DNA from: Roseomonas populi
GTDB taxonomy: Bacteria > Pseudomonadota > Alphaproteobacteria > Acetobacterales > Acetobacteraceae
Direction of reading: 5' to 3'
Length of the DNA: 64,000 nt
Assembly (NCBI RefSeq): GCF_024594815.1
Contig: NZ_JANJOU010000007.1
Location: 248,001-312,000 of the forward strand
A program made the translations under genes and the position numbers. Every line of letters starts with the position of its first letter. Within the stretch, counting starts at the first letter, position 1. A model generated the notes under the pieces. It did not search any database, was not told where the DNA came from, and saw only the letters and a list, made by a program, of their open reading frames with translations. Shown piece after piece: positions 44,845-53,463 of this stretch.

Positions 44845-46014
44845 TCAGGAGGGGGCGAGCAGCCCCCCGACCAGTTCCTGCATCGTTTCGGGCGCCAGCG
44901 CCCAGCTTCCGCCGGGCAGGACCAGGAGTTCCTCTGGCGCGCTGCCCGCCAGGCGCATCTGGGCGAAGGTGGCTGCCCGGCCGGAAAGCCCGGCCTTCCA
45001 GCAGAGCGAAACCAGCAGCCGCGCGTCCCGGCCCTCCAGCGCGCGGGTCACCACCCCGCCGGGCAGGCCGCTGAGCGCCGCGAGGATCCGGGCGCATTCC
45101 GGCAGGCGCGAATGCCGGGCGGCGGCGATGAAGCTCTCCTCGTTGACCGGGCCGGAAGGAGGGTCGGGGAACCCCGCGGGGCTGGGGCCAGGAGCGGCCA
45201 GCCCCGGATGGGCACCGGCTGGCCCGGCCGTGCCCAGATCCGGCCGGGAGAGGAGGATCCGCAGCGCCTCCCCGGCCACCATGTCCTGCAGCCCGCGCAG
45301 CACGGCCGCGCTCAGCCCGGGGCGACGGACCAGCGCCGCTTGCCAGCCGGCATGCCCGCCGCAGCGCTCCGTCAGGGCGAGAAGCGTCGCCTCGCGGATG
45401 CGGGCCGTCGCGTTCGCCAGCAAGGCGGCGACCGAGGCTTCCTCCTCCCGCTCCGCGATCGCGGCCGAGGGCGCTTCCGGCAGGTGGGGCCGGCGCGCGA
45501 TCGCCCCAAGCGTCTCGGGCACGGGCGGGTCGGCGATGAGGCGGAGGAGGTCACCCTCCTCCAGCACTGGGGAACCACGCAGGACGGGCTCGGCCACGGC
45601 CATGGCAACGTCCCGCGCCAGGCGGAGGATCAGCGGTCGGGGGATATGGGCCAGCTCCGCCACCAGTTCCGTCACGGCGGCGCGCACGGCCACCGCGTCA
45701 TCGTCGCTGAGGAGGAGCAGCGCCTCCCAGGTGGCCCGGCGATGCCGGTCCGTCGTCTCCGGATCCAGCAGCGGGGCGAGCGTGGCTAGCTTGCGCGCCA
45801 GCACGCGCCGCACTCCTGGCTCCGAATCGCGTGCCAGGAGGTGGTCCGCCAGGGGCGGCGTGGCGGCGTTCGCGGCGATCGCGGCCCGCACCGTGATAGC
45901 GGGGTCGTTAGCCAGGAAGAACAGCATCTCCAGCGGGGTATCTGCCCGCTCCGCCAGCCTCGCCCGCGCGGCATCGTCCATGCGGCGGGGCGAGACGGCC
46001 AGTTCGGCTTGCAT
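44845..46014 (-). CDS. DUF2336 domain-containing protein
   Basis: Soluble helical protein of 389 residues with HEAT-like repeats and the DUF2336 pattern: TPLEMLFFLANDPAITVRAA, SEPGVRRVLARKLATLAPLL, RRATWEALLLLSDDDAVAVR, IREATLLALTERCGGHAG. Function of the family is not established. The ATG at 46014 has GGAGG six bases before it, preferred over an overlapping GTG at 46020 that would lie in the ribosome site. Convergent with argB, 7 bp between stops. Confidence 0.84.
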   Translation of the reverse strand: MQAELAVSPRRMDDAARARLAERADTPLEMLFFLANDPAITVRAAIAANAATPPLADHLLARDSEPGVRRVLARKLATLAPLLDPETTDRHRRATWEALLLLSDDDAVAVRAAVTELVAELAHIPRPLILRLARDVAMAVAEPVLRGSPVLEEGDLLRLIADPPVPETLGAIARRPHLPEAPSAAIAEREEEASVAALLANATARIREATLLALTERCGGHAGWQAALVRRPGLSAAVLRGLQDMVAGEALRILLSRPDLGTAGPAGAHPGLAAPGPSPAGFPDPPSGPVNEESFIAAARHSRLPECARILAALSGLPGGVVTRALEGRDARLLVSLCWKAGLSGRAATFAQMRLAGSAPEELLVLPGGSWALAPETMQELVGGLLAPS

Positions 46015-46175
46015 CGTCACCTCCAGATCAGGGAGGTCCCGCGCCCGCGGCGCCGGAGCCTTTTGCTGCCGCCAAGCTGCACCCCGAAGGTTAGGGAAGG
46101 CTGAATCCCTTGCGTCGCCCGCGTTGACAGCCCGCGCCCCGCGCGCGATGGGGTCCGCCTCCGACCGCCGACGAC

Positions 46176-47027
46176 ATGCAGGACTTCCCGATGGACCTCG
46201 CCGCCCTCCAGCCCCGAATCGAGGCCCTCTGGGAACGCCGGGCCGAGCTGAGCCCCGCCACCAAGGGCGAGGACCGCGAGGCGATCGAGGCGGCGCTGGA
46301 GGCCCTGGACTCCGGCAAGGCCCGGGTCGCGGAGCCGGACGGGCAGGGGGGCTGGCGCGTCAACCAGTGGCTGAAGCAGGCTGTGCTGCTCTCCTTCCGG
46401 CTGGAGGACAGTGCGCCGATGGATGTCGGCCTCGGCGCCTACGACAAGGTTCCCCTGAAATTCAAGGACTGGGGCGAGAACCGCTTCCGTGAGGCCAGTT
46501 TCCGCGCCGTGCCCGGGGCGGTGGTCCGGCGCTCTGCCTTCATCGGCAAGGGCGTGGTGCTCATGCCCTCCTTCGTGAACCTCGGCGCCTACGTGGACGA
46601 GAACACGATGATCGACACCTGGGCGACCGTCGGCTCCTGCGCGCAGATCGGCAAGAACTGCCACATTTCCGGCGGCGCCGGCATCGGCGGCGTGCTGGAG
46701 CCGCTGCAGGCCAACCCGGTGGTGATCGGCGACAACTGCTTTGTCGGCGCCCGTTCCGAGGTGGCGGAGGGCGTGATCGTCGGCGAGGGCTCGGTCCTCG
46801 CCATGGGCGTCTTCCTCGGCGCATCCACCAAGATCATCGACCGCGCGACGGGCGAGGTCTTCGTCGGCAAGGTGCCGCCCTATTCCGTGGTGGTGCCGGG
46901 CAGCCTTCCCGGCAAGGCGCTGCCCGATGGCACGCCGGGCCCGAGCCTCTACTGCGCTGTCATCGTGAAGCGCGTGGACGCCCAGACCCGCAGCAAGACG
47001 AGCATCAACGAGCTGCTTCGTGACTGA
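46176..47027 (+). CDS. dapD: 2,3,4,5-tetrahydropyridine-2,6-dicarboxylate N-succinyltransferase
   Basis: Lysine/meso-diaminopimelate enzyme of 283 residues. An N-terminal helical part with [12 protein letters not shown], then the left-handed beta helix of hexapeptide repeats (about 105-230: [40 protein letters not shown]). A weak promoter, TTGACA at 46124-46129, precedes it. Twelve bases before dapE, so the two steps are cotranscribed. Confidence 0.95.
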   Translation: MQDFPMDLAALQPRIEALWERRAELSPATKGEDREAIEAALEALDSGKARVAEPDGQGGWRVNQWLKQAVLLSFRLEDSAPMDVGLGAYDKVPLKFKDWGENRFREASFRAVPGAVVRRSAFIGKGVVLMPSFVNLGAYVDENTMIDTWATVGSCAQIGKNCHISGGAGIGGVLEPLQANPVVIGDNCFVGARSEVAEGVIVGEGSVLAMGVFLGASTKIIDRATGEVFVGKVPPYSVVVPGSLPGKALPDGTPGPSLYCAVIVKRVDAQTRSKTSINELLRD

Positions 47028-47039
47028 CCGGGGGGACTG

Positions 47040-48167
47040 ATGGAGACCGATCCGCTCCCCATCGCGCAGGCTCTGATCCGCTGCGCCTCCGTCACGCCCG
47101 CCGATGAGGGCGCGATGGCGGTGCTGGAGGGGGCCCTGGCGCCGCTCGGCTTCCAGTGCACCCGGCTGCGCTTTGGGGAGGTGGAGAACCTCTTCGCCAT
47201 CCGCCGCTCCGGCGGCAACGGCCCGCATCTCTGCTTCGCTGGCCATACGGACGTCGTGCCGCCGGGGGAGGGCTGGACGCACCCGCCCTTCGCGGCGGAG
47301 GTCGCGGACGGCACCCTCTACGGGCGCGGCGCAGTGGACATGAAGGGCGGGGTTGCCGCCTTCGTCGCGGCCGCCGCCGATGCGGTGGCGGACGGCACGG
47401 CGGATCGCGGCACCCTCTCCTTCCTCATCACCGGGGACGAGGAGGGGGTGGCCACCGACGGCACCACGAAGGTGCTGGACTGGATGGCGGAGAACCACCT
47501 GGTCCCGGACATGTGTCTGGTGGGCGAGCCGACGAGCAAGGAGCGGCTGGGCGACACGATCAAGATCGGCCGGCGCGGCAGCTTCTCCGCCGAGTTCACC
47601 ATCCACGGCATCCAGGGCCACGTCGCCTACCCCGACCGGGCGGACAACCCGATCCACCGCATGGCCCGGGTGATCCACCGGCTGACGGCGGAGCCGCTGG
47701 ACGGCGGCACGGGGTGGTTCCAGGCCAGCACGCTGCAGGTCACCACGGTGGACGTGGGCAATTCCACGAACAACATCGTGCCCGCCAGCGCCTTCGCCCG
47801 GCTGAACATCCGCTTCAACCCAACCCATTCCGCCGCGAGCCTGGAGGCGCGGATCCGGGAGATCCTCGCCGAGGAGGCGCCACGCCACGAGGCGCGCTTC
47901 TCCAGTTCCGGCGACGCCTTCCTGACCCAGCCCGGCCCCTTCGTGGACGCGCTTCGCCGCGCGGTCCAGGCCAGCACGGGCGAGGAGGGCGCGCTGGACA
48001 CGGGTGGCGGCACTTCGGACGCGCGCTTCATCACCCGCCTCTGCCCCGTCGCCGAGCTCGGCGCGGTCGGCACCACCATGCACAAGGTGGACGAGCGCAC
48101 GCCGGTGGAGGAACTGCGCCGCCTCTCTACCCTTTACGGCGCCGTGATCCGGGAGTGCCTGGGCTGA
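47040..48167 (+). CDS. dapE: succinyl-diaminopimelate desuccinylase
   Basis: M20 metallopeptidase of 375 residues that removes the succinyl group added through DapD. Zinc-binding LCFAGHTDVVPPGEGWTHPP, GRGAVDMKGGVAAF, ITGDEEGVATDG (Glu base) and C-terminal VAELGAVGTTMHKVDE. Dimerisation domain about 178-290. Good ribosome site GGGGGGA before ATG. Cytoplasmic. Confidence 0.95.
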   Translation: METDPLPIAQALIRCASVTPADEGAMAVLEGALAPLGFQCTRLRFGEVENLFAIRRSGGNGPHLCFAGHTDVVPPGEGWTHPPFAAEVADGTLYGRGAVDMKGGVAAFVAAAADAVADGTADRGTLSFLITGDEEGVATDGTTKVLDWMAENHLVPDMCLVGEPTSKERLGDTIKIGRRGSFSAEFTIHGIQGHVAYPDRADNPIHRMARVIHRLTAEPLDGGTGWFQASTLQVTTVDVGNSTNNIVPASAFARLNIRFNPTHSAASLEARIREILAEEAPRHEARFSSSGDAFLTQPGPFVDALRRAVQASTGEEGALDTGGGTSDARFITRLCPVAELGAVGTTMHKVDERTPVEELRRLSTLYGAVIRECLG

Positions 48168-48724
48168 GCACTCCCGCCGTCACCCTCGAGACGCAGATCG
48201 CGGCCGGGCTGCGCGCCGCCTTCCTCCTCGCCCAGGGCAGGGAGGAGGGGCTGCGCTTCGCCCTCCTTTCCATGGAGGGTGCCGCGCGCTCCTTCTGGGC
48301 GGGCGCGGCCTGCCTCATCCCGTTCCTCATCATCCGCGGAATGGGGGACGACGCCCTCCTCTCCGGCGGGCTGGCGGTGGAGCTGATCGGCTACATGCTG
48401 GGCTGGGTGGTCTTCCCGCTCGCCTCCACGGCGCTGGTGGATGCCTCCGGCCGTGGGCCGCTCTGGCCGCTCTTCATCGCCGCGTGGAACTGGACCAACC
48501 TCGCCCAGTACGCGGCACTCCTGGCCGCCGCGCTCCTCGGGCGCCTGCTGCCCGGCGGGGTGGGCGGCCTGCTCACCCTCCTGGCCTTCGCCTACGCGCT
48601 CTGGATGGAGTGGTTCGTCGCGAAGTCGGCGCTCCGCATCAGCGGTATCCGGGCCGGGATGTTCGTGCTGATGGACATGGCCATCGGCCTCACCATCGCC
48701 TCGACGGTGGCGCGGCTCGGCTAG
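48155..48724 (+). CDS. hypothetical inner-membrane protein
   Basis: Unknown protein of 189 residues with about four or five spans (WAGAACLIPFLIIRGMGDDA, IGYMLGWVVFPLASTALVDA, LAAALLGRLLPGGVGGLLTL, AGMFVLMDMAIGLTIASTVA). The best start is GTG 48155, overlapping dapE by 13 bp; no ATG occurs before the first span. Likely cotranslated with dapE. Convergent with dinB, 10 bp apart. Confidence 0.72.
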   Translation: MPGLSTPAVTLETQIAAGLRAAFLLAQGREEGLRFALLSMEGAARSFWAGAACLIPFLIIRGMGDDALLSGGLAVELIGYMLGWVVFPLASTALVDASGRGPLWPLFIAAWNWTNLAQYAALLAAALLGRLLPGGVGGLLTLLAFAYALWMEWFVAKSALRISGIRAGMFVLMDMAIGLTIASTVARLG

Positions 48725-48734
48725 GCCGCGGCGG

Positions 48735-49997
48735 TCAGCGCCGTGCGGCCAGACCTCGCCCGACCGCCACCGCCCCATCCCCGAACTTCGCCCGCAGGGC
48801 TTCCATCGCGGTCCAGCGCGCGGCCCGGCGCGGCGCCTCCGGGTCCGCCAGGTCGCCGTGGTCGGCGGCGGCGGCCTCCACCAGGGGCTGGGCGCCGATG
48901 CCGATCAGGCGGAAGGCCGTGCCGTCCGCCTCCCGCGCCAGCAGCGGGCGCGCGGCGGCGAAGAGGGTTTCCGGCACCGCGCTGGGCCCAGCCAGCCGCG
49001 CGTTGCGGGTCCGTAGGGCGAAGCGGGCGGTCTTCAGCTTCAGCACCACCCCGCCGGCGGCGAAGCCCTTCTCCGCCAGCCGCCGCGCCAGCCTCTCGCA
49101 GAGCCGCCAGAGGACGGGCTCCATCTCCTCCGGCCGAGCAATGTCGCGTTCGAAGGTGGTCTCGGCCGAGACCGACTTGGTCTCGCGCTCCGGCCGGACG
49201 GGGCGGGAGTCTTCGCCGCGGGCCCGGGCTACCAGGGCCGGCCCGTCCTCCCCGAAGCGGCGCATCGCCTCCCGCGCGTCCAGGCAGGCGAGCTGGCCGA
49301 GGGTGGAGAAGCCCATTCCCCCCAGCTTCGCCGCGAAGGCGGGGCCGACGCCCGGCAAAATCGTCACCGGCTCAGGCGCCAGCAGGGCGGCCGCCTCGGC
49401 GACACCGATCACGGCCAGGCCGCGCGGCTTGTCCCGCTCCACCGCGATCTTGGCGAGCAGCCGGTTGGGAGCGAGGCCGATGGAGACCGTGACGCCCACC
49501 TCCTTCTCCACCGTCCTGGCGAAGCGGGCGAGGGCGACGGCGGGCGGGGCGCCGTGCAGCACCTCGGTGCCCGAGAGGTCCAGCACCGCCTCGTCGATGG
49601 ACATGGCCTGGACCAGTGGGGTCAGCGCTTCCATCAGCGCCCGGATCTGGCGCGAGGCGGCCACGTATTTCGTGAAGTCCGGCTTGATCACCACGGCGTC
49701 CGGGCAGGCGGCCAGGGCCTTGAACATCGGCATGGCGGATTTCACCCCGCGCGTCCGCGCCAGGTAGCAGGCCGTCGAGACCACGCCGCGCTGGCCCCCG
49801 CCTACGATCACGGGGCGGGCGGCCAGTTCCGGCCGGTCACGCTTCTCAACGCTGGCGAAGAAGGCGTCGCAGTCGATATGGGCGATAGGAAGGGAGAAGA
49901 GCTCGGGGTGCGAGACCACGCGCGCGCTGCCGCAGGCGGTGCAGCGGCGTGGCGCTTCTGCGGAATGGGAGAAGCAGTCCCGGCAGAGGGAGGGCAT
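48735..49997 (-). CDS. dinB: DNA polymerase IV with N-terminal zinc knuckle
   Basis: Y-family translesion polymerase of 420 residues. Palm motifs AHIDCDAFFASVEKRDR and QAMSIDEAVLDLSG (SIDEAYLD in most, Tyr replaced by Val), fingers ACYLARTRGVKSAMPMFKA, thumb HhH LPGVGPAFAAKLGGMG, little finger SAETTFERDI. Residues 1-30 add CRDC...CTAC (Cys5, 8, 19, 22), probably a zinc ribbon not found in E. coli DinB. ATG at 49997 has GAGAGGGA. No LexA box was identified. Confidence 0.92.
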   Translation of the reverse strand: MPSLCRDCFSHSAEAPRRCTACGSARVVSHPELFSLPIAHIDCDAFFASVEKRDRPELAARPVIVGGGQRGVVSTACYLARTRGVKSAMPMFKALAACPDAVVIKPDFTKYVAASRQIRALMEALTPLVQAMSIDEAVLDLSGTEVLHGAPPAVALARFARTVEKEVGVTVSIGLAPNRLLAKIAVERDKPRGLAVIGVAEAAALLAPEPVTILPGVGPAFAAKLGGMGFSTLGQLACLDAREAMRRFGEDGPALVARARGEDSRPVRPERETKSVSAETTFERDIARPEEMEPVLWRLCERLARRLAEKGFAAGGVVLKLKTARFALRTRNARLAGPSAVPETLFAAARPLLAREADGTAFRLIGIGAQPLVEAAAADHGDLADPEAPRRAARWTAMEALRAKFGDGAVAVGRGLAARR

Positions 49998-50038
49998 ATT
50001 CCCTCTCTAGCACGGAACGGGAACAAGGGCCCGAGTCG

Positions 50039-50935
50039 TCAGGCCGCATCCCAGAGCCGCGCGGCGCCGAAGACGCCGGAACTGTCCCCGTGCCGCGCCC
50101 GGACGAGCCGTACCGCCTTGGCGTCCCCGAAGATGAAGGGCGCCATCAACCCCGGCACCGCCTCGTACAGCCGGGCGAAGTTTGAGACACCGCCGCCCAG
50201 CACGATCACCTCCGGATCCATCAGATTCACCAGCTGGGCCAGGGCCCGCGCCAGCCGGTCCGCGTACCGGTCCAGCGCCGCGGCCGCCGCCGGATCGCCG
50301 GAAGCCGCCCGGGCCTCAAGCCCACTCGCGTCCCGCACGCCCGGCCCATCCGCGTCTGCGGCCAGGGCAGGGCCGCAGAGGAAGGTCTCCAGGCAGCCAT
50401 GCAGCCCGCACCAGCAGCGCGAGCCCGGGAACTCTTCCGGCCGCATCCAGGGCAGGGGGGTGTGGCCCCATTCCCCGGCCACGCGGTTCAGCCCCTCCAG
50501 CGGGCGCCCGTCCACGACCCATCCGCCGCCCACCCCTGTGCCGAGGATGGCCGCGAAGACGATGTGGTGCCCCGCACCGGCGCCGTCTGCCGCCTCGCTC
50601 ATCGCCAGGCAGTTGGCGTCATTCGTCACCCGGACCGGGCGGCCCAGCGCCGCCTCCAGGTCCCGGTCCAGCGGGCGGCCGTTCAGGGCCTGGCTGTTGG
50701 CGTTCCGTACCAGCCCTGTTTGCGGGTTGATGCTGCCGGGAATGCCCACGCCCACGCTGCCCGTGGCTCCCAGCTCGGCCTCCGCCTCCCGTACCAGGGC
50801 GGCGATGGTTGCCACCGTTGCCTCGTAGCCGTTCCCGGTCGGGCGGCGGCGGCGCAGCAGCACCTCCCCGTCCGGGCCCAGGGCCGCGATTTCCGTCTTC
50901 GTGCCGCCGAGGTCCACGCCGAGCCTGATCGTCAT
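50039..50935 (-). CDS. ROK-family sugar kinase
   Basis: Sugar kinase of 298 residues, phosphorylating a hexose (fructose, mannose or N-acetylglucosamine). ATP motif LGVDLGGTKTEIAAL, catalytic NDANCLAMSEAAD (Asp), GWVVDGRPLEG, zinc motif CWCGLHGCLETFLCGPAL (three Cys plus a His), and LGGGVSNF near the end. The most usual reading is Mak/NagK-type. Start at 50935 rather than 50965 because the N-terminal strand begins there. Confidence 0.84.
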   Translation of the reverse strand: MTIRLGVDLGGTKTEIAALGPDGEVLLRRRRPTGNGYEATVATIAALVREAEAELGATGSVGVGIPGSINPQTGLVRNANSQALNGRPLDRDLEAALGRPVRVTNDANCLAMSEAADGAGAGHHIVFAAILGTGVGGGWVVDGRPLEGLNRVAGEWGHTPLPWMRPEEFPGSRCWCGLHGCLETFLCGPALAADADGPGVRDASGLEARAASGDPAAAAALDRYADRLARALAQLVNLMDPEVIVLGGGVSNFARLYEAVPGLMAPFIFGDAKAVRLVRARHGDSSGVFGAARLWDAA

Positions 50936-51042
50936 GGGCGATAGATGCCGGTGCACCGGGGACACGTCCAGCGGAGCATCGCGCGGGAAGGGGCCGCGGG
51001 CGCTGGACTTGTGACGTTTCAGGTGGTGGATTGGCCGGCTCT

Positions 51043-51324
51043 ATGGCAGCGCCATCCAACGCCTCCCCAAGCGGGAACACCAAAGAGACCCTGCTCGACG
51101 TCCAGGGCCTGACCTGTCCCTTGCCCGTGCTGAAGGCCAACAAGGCCCTGCGCGGGCTGGCGCCGGGCGCGCGGCTAACCGTGCTGGCCACGGATGCTGC
51201 CAGCGTGGTGGATTTCCAGGCCTATTGCCGGGAGACCGGCCATGCCCTTGTTTCCTTCAGCGAGAGCGCCGGGGTTTTCCGTTTCACGCTGCGAAAGCGG
51301 GTCGAGCCGGGGAAGGGGGGCTGA
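51043..51324 (+). CDS. TusA-family sulfur-carrier protein
   Basis: Protein of 93 residues with the SirA/TusA fold; LLDVQGLTCPLPVLKANKAL carries the single Cys that accepts persulfide, and FSESAGVFRFTLRKR the final strand. TusA relays sulfur to tRNA thiolation or molybdenum-cofactor pathways. I start at ATG 51043; a TTG at 51031 is in frame. One-base overlap with the following deacetylase gene. Family paralogs with other roles cannot be excluded. Confidence 0.83.
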   Translation: MAAPSNASPSGNTKETLLDVQGLTCPLPVLKANKALRGLAPGARLTVLATDAASVVDFQAYCRETGHALVSFSESAGVFRFTLRKRVEPGKGG

Positions 51325-52247
51325 TGCTCCTCCTCACCCATCCCGCCTGTCTGCGCCACGATAACGGCCCGCACCACCCGGAATGCCCGGACCGGCTGCG
51401 GGCGGTGATGCAGGTGCTGGAGATGCAGGAGTTCTCCGCCCTTGTCCGCGCCCAGGCGCCAGAGGCGACGCGGGAGCAGCTGCTGCGGGTCCACCCCGAG
51501 TCCCATGTGGACCGGATCCTCTCGATCCGCCCGGCGGAGGGGGAGCGGATCCAGCTCGATCCCGACACCGGCATGAGCGCGGGCACCGCGGAGGCCGCGC
51601 TGCGCGCCGCGGGCGCCGGGGTCGAGGCGGTGGATGCCGTGATGCGGGGCGAGTTCCCGCGCGCCTTCTGCGCCGTGCGCCCCCCCGGCCACCACGCCGA
51701 GCCCGACACCGCCATGGGCTTCTGCTTCTTCTCCAGCGCCGCGATCGCCGCCCGCCACGCCCAGGCCGTGCACGGAGTGGAGCGGGTGGCGGTGCTGGAT
51801 TTCGATGTCCACCACGGCAACGGCACGCAGGCCGCCTTCTGGGCCGAGCCCTCGCTCATGTTCGCCTCTTCGCACCAGATGCCGCTCTATCCCGGGACGG
51901 GCGCGGCCTCGGAGGTGGGACAGGGGAATATCCTCAACGTGCCGCTCGCCTCCGGCACGGAGGGGCCGGCCTTCCGCCGGGTCTGGGAACGCGAGATCCT
52001 GCCTGCGGTCTCCGCCTTCTCGCCCGGCCTGATCATCGTCTCCGCTGGATTCGACGCGCACCGGGCCGACCCGCTCGCCTCCCTGCGCCTGGTGGAGGAG
52101 GATTTCGGCTGGGTGACGGAAGCGATCTGCGAGACGGCCAACGGCATCTGCGGCGGCCGGGTGGTTTCCCTGCTGGAAGGCGGGTACGACCTCGGCGCCC
52201 TCGCCCGATCGGTGGCCGCACATCTGCGCGCCCTGGTCCGCGCCTAA
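51324..52247 (+). CDS. histone deacetylase-like amidohydrolase (class II)
   Basis: Zinc-dependent deacetylase fold of 307 residues. YxxxHPHHPECPDR-like opening (NGPHHPECPDRLRAVMQVLE), active-site pair RPPGHHAEPDTAMGFCFF, zinc ligands VLDFDVHHGNGTQAAFW and SAGFDAHRADPLA, and LEGGYDLGALA near the end. Bacterial relatives deacetylate acetylpolyamines or acetylated proteins; the true substrate is unknown. Tightly coupled to the TusA-like gene and 17 bp before xseB. Confidence 0.88.
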   Translation: MLLLTHPACLRHDNGPHHPECPDRLRAVMQVLEMQEFSALVRAQAPEATREQLLRVHPESHVDRILSIRPAEGERIQLDPDTGMSAGTAEAALRAAGAGVEAVDAVMRGEFPRAFCAVRPPGHHAEPDTAMGFCFFSSAAIAARHAQAVHGVERVAVLDFDVHHGNGTQAAFWAEPSLMFASSHQMPLYPGTGAASEVGQGNILNVPLASGTEGPAFRRVWEREILPAVSAFSPGLIIVSAGFDAHRADPLASLRLVEEDFGWVTEAICETANGICGGRVVSLLEGGYDLGALARSVAAHLRALVRA

Positions 52248-52264
52248 CCCGGAACCCACCCCAT

Positions 52265-52507
52265 ATGTCCGACCAGTCTGATACCCTGCCCGAGGTCGAG
52301 AACCTCTCCTTCGAGGAAGCGATGGCCGAGTTGGAGTCCATCGTGCGCCGGCTCGAGGGCGGGCAGGCGAAGCTAGAGGAAGCGATGGATTCCTACGCCC
52401 GCGGCACCGCGCTGCGCGCGCATTGCCAGCGCAAGCTGGACGAGGCCGAGGCGCGGGTGCAGGCCCTGGTGCCCGGCCCCGTGCCGGGCCTGCGGGACGT
52501 GGAGTAG
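52265..52507 (+). CDS. xseB: exodeoxyribonuclease VII small subunit
   Basis: 80-residue subunit that joins XseA to degrade single-stranded DNA. LSFEEAMAELESIVRRLEGG and LEEAMDSYARGTALRAHCQR are the family's two helices. In the common alphaproteobacterial order xseB-ispA-dxs, as here. ATG at 52265. xseA is not in the window. Confidence 0.94.
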   Translation: MSDQSDTLPEVENLSFEEAMAELESIVRRLEGGQAKLEEAMDSYARGTALRAHCQRKLDEAEARVQALVPGPVPGLRDVE

Positions 52508-52515
52508 AGGCGCCG

Positions 52516-53439
52516 ATGAGCGAGACGATGACCGACGCGGCCCCGGCGGAGACCCTGAAGGCGGCGATGGCCGAGGCCGCCTCCGAGGTGGACGAGGCGC
52601 TGGACGCGCTGCTGCCGAAGGAGGAGGGCGACGAGCGGAAGCTCTTCGCCGCCATGCGCTACGCCACCATGGGCGGTGGCAAGAAGATGCGCGCCTTCCT
52701 GGTGCTGGAGGGGGCGCGGCAATTCGGCGTGGCCCGGGATTCCGCGCTGCGCGCGGCCGCCGCGGTGGAGATGCTGCACGCCTACTCGCTGGTGCATGAC
52801 GACCTTCCGGCGATGGACGATGACGACCTGCGCCGTGGCAAGCCCACTGTCCACAAGGCCTGGGACGAGGCCACCGCCATCCTGGTCGGCGACGCGCTGC
52901 AGACCCAGGCCTTCGCCACCCTTGCCGCGCCGGAGACACACCCGGATCCGGCCGTGCGCGCCGAGCTCTGCCTCCACCTCGCCCAGGCCTCCGGCGCGCG
53001 CGGCATGGTGGGCGGCCAGATGCTGGACATCATGGCCGAGTCCGCGACCGCGCCGCTGGACGAGGCTGCCATCGTCCGCCTGCAGCAGCTCAAGACCGGC
53101 CGGCTGATCGAGTTCGCCGCCGAGGCCGGCGCCATCCTCGGCAAGGCGGCGGCGCAGACGCGGCAATGCCTGCTGTTCTACGGGCGCGAGATCGGCGCCG
53201 CCTTCCAGATCGCTGACGACCTGCTGGACCTGACCGCCACGCCGGAGGAAACCGGCAAGGCCACGGGGAAGGATGCCGGCGCGGGGAAGGCGACCCTTCT
53301 CGGCCTGCTCGGCCCCGAGCGCGCCCGCGCCCAGGCCGAGCGGCTGGTACAGCAGGCCAAAGGCCATCTTGAGCACTTCGACGAGCGCGCGGACCTCTTG
53401 CGCGCCCTCGCCGACCACGTCATCCGCCGCCGGAACTAG
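52516..53439 (+). CDS. ispA: farnesyl diphosphate synthase
   Basis: Polyprenyl synthase of 307 residues making farnesyl diphosphate from IPP and DMAPP/GPP. First Asp-rich region DDLPAMDDDDLRRGKPT, K/R anchor MGGGKKMRAF, second Asp-rich region FQIADDLLDLT, and KTGRLIEFA. Family length about 300. 8 bp after xseB and 24 bp before dxs, so it shares the isoprenoid operon. Confidence 0.94.
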   Translation: MSETMTDAAPAETLKAAMAEAASEVDEALDALLPKEEGDERKLFAAMRYATMGGGKKMRAFLVLEGARQFGVARDSALRAAAAVEMLHAYSLVHDDLPAMDDDDLRRGKPTVHKAWDEATAILVGDALQTQAFATLAAPETHPDPAVRAELCLHLAQASGARGMVGGQMLDIMAESATAPLDEAAIVRLQQLKTGRLIEFAAEAGAILGKAAAQTRQCLLFYGREIGAAFQIADDLLDLTATPEETGKATGKDAGAGKATLLGLLGPERARAQAERLVQQAKGHLEHFDERADLLRALADHVIRRRN

Positions 53440-53463
53440 GCGGCGATCGAGAGAGCACGACGC

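Noticed and set aside
49998-50038. LexA box before dinB
   Set aside because: Only GTTC-CC-GTTC occurs; the alphaproteobacterial SOS box needs a 7-bp spacer, so it does not fit.
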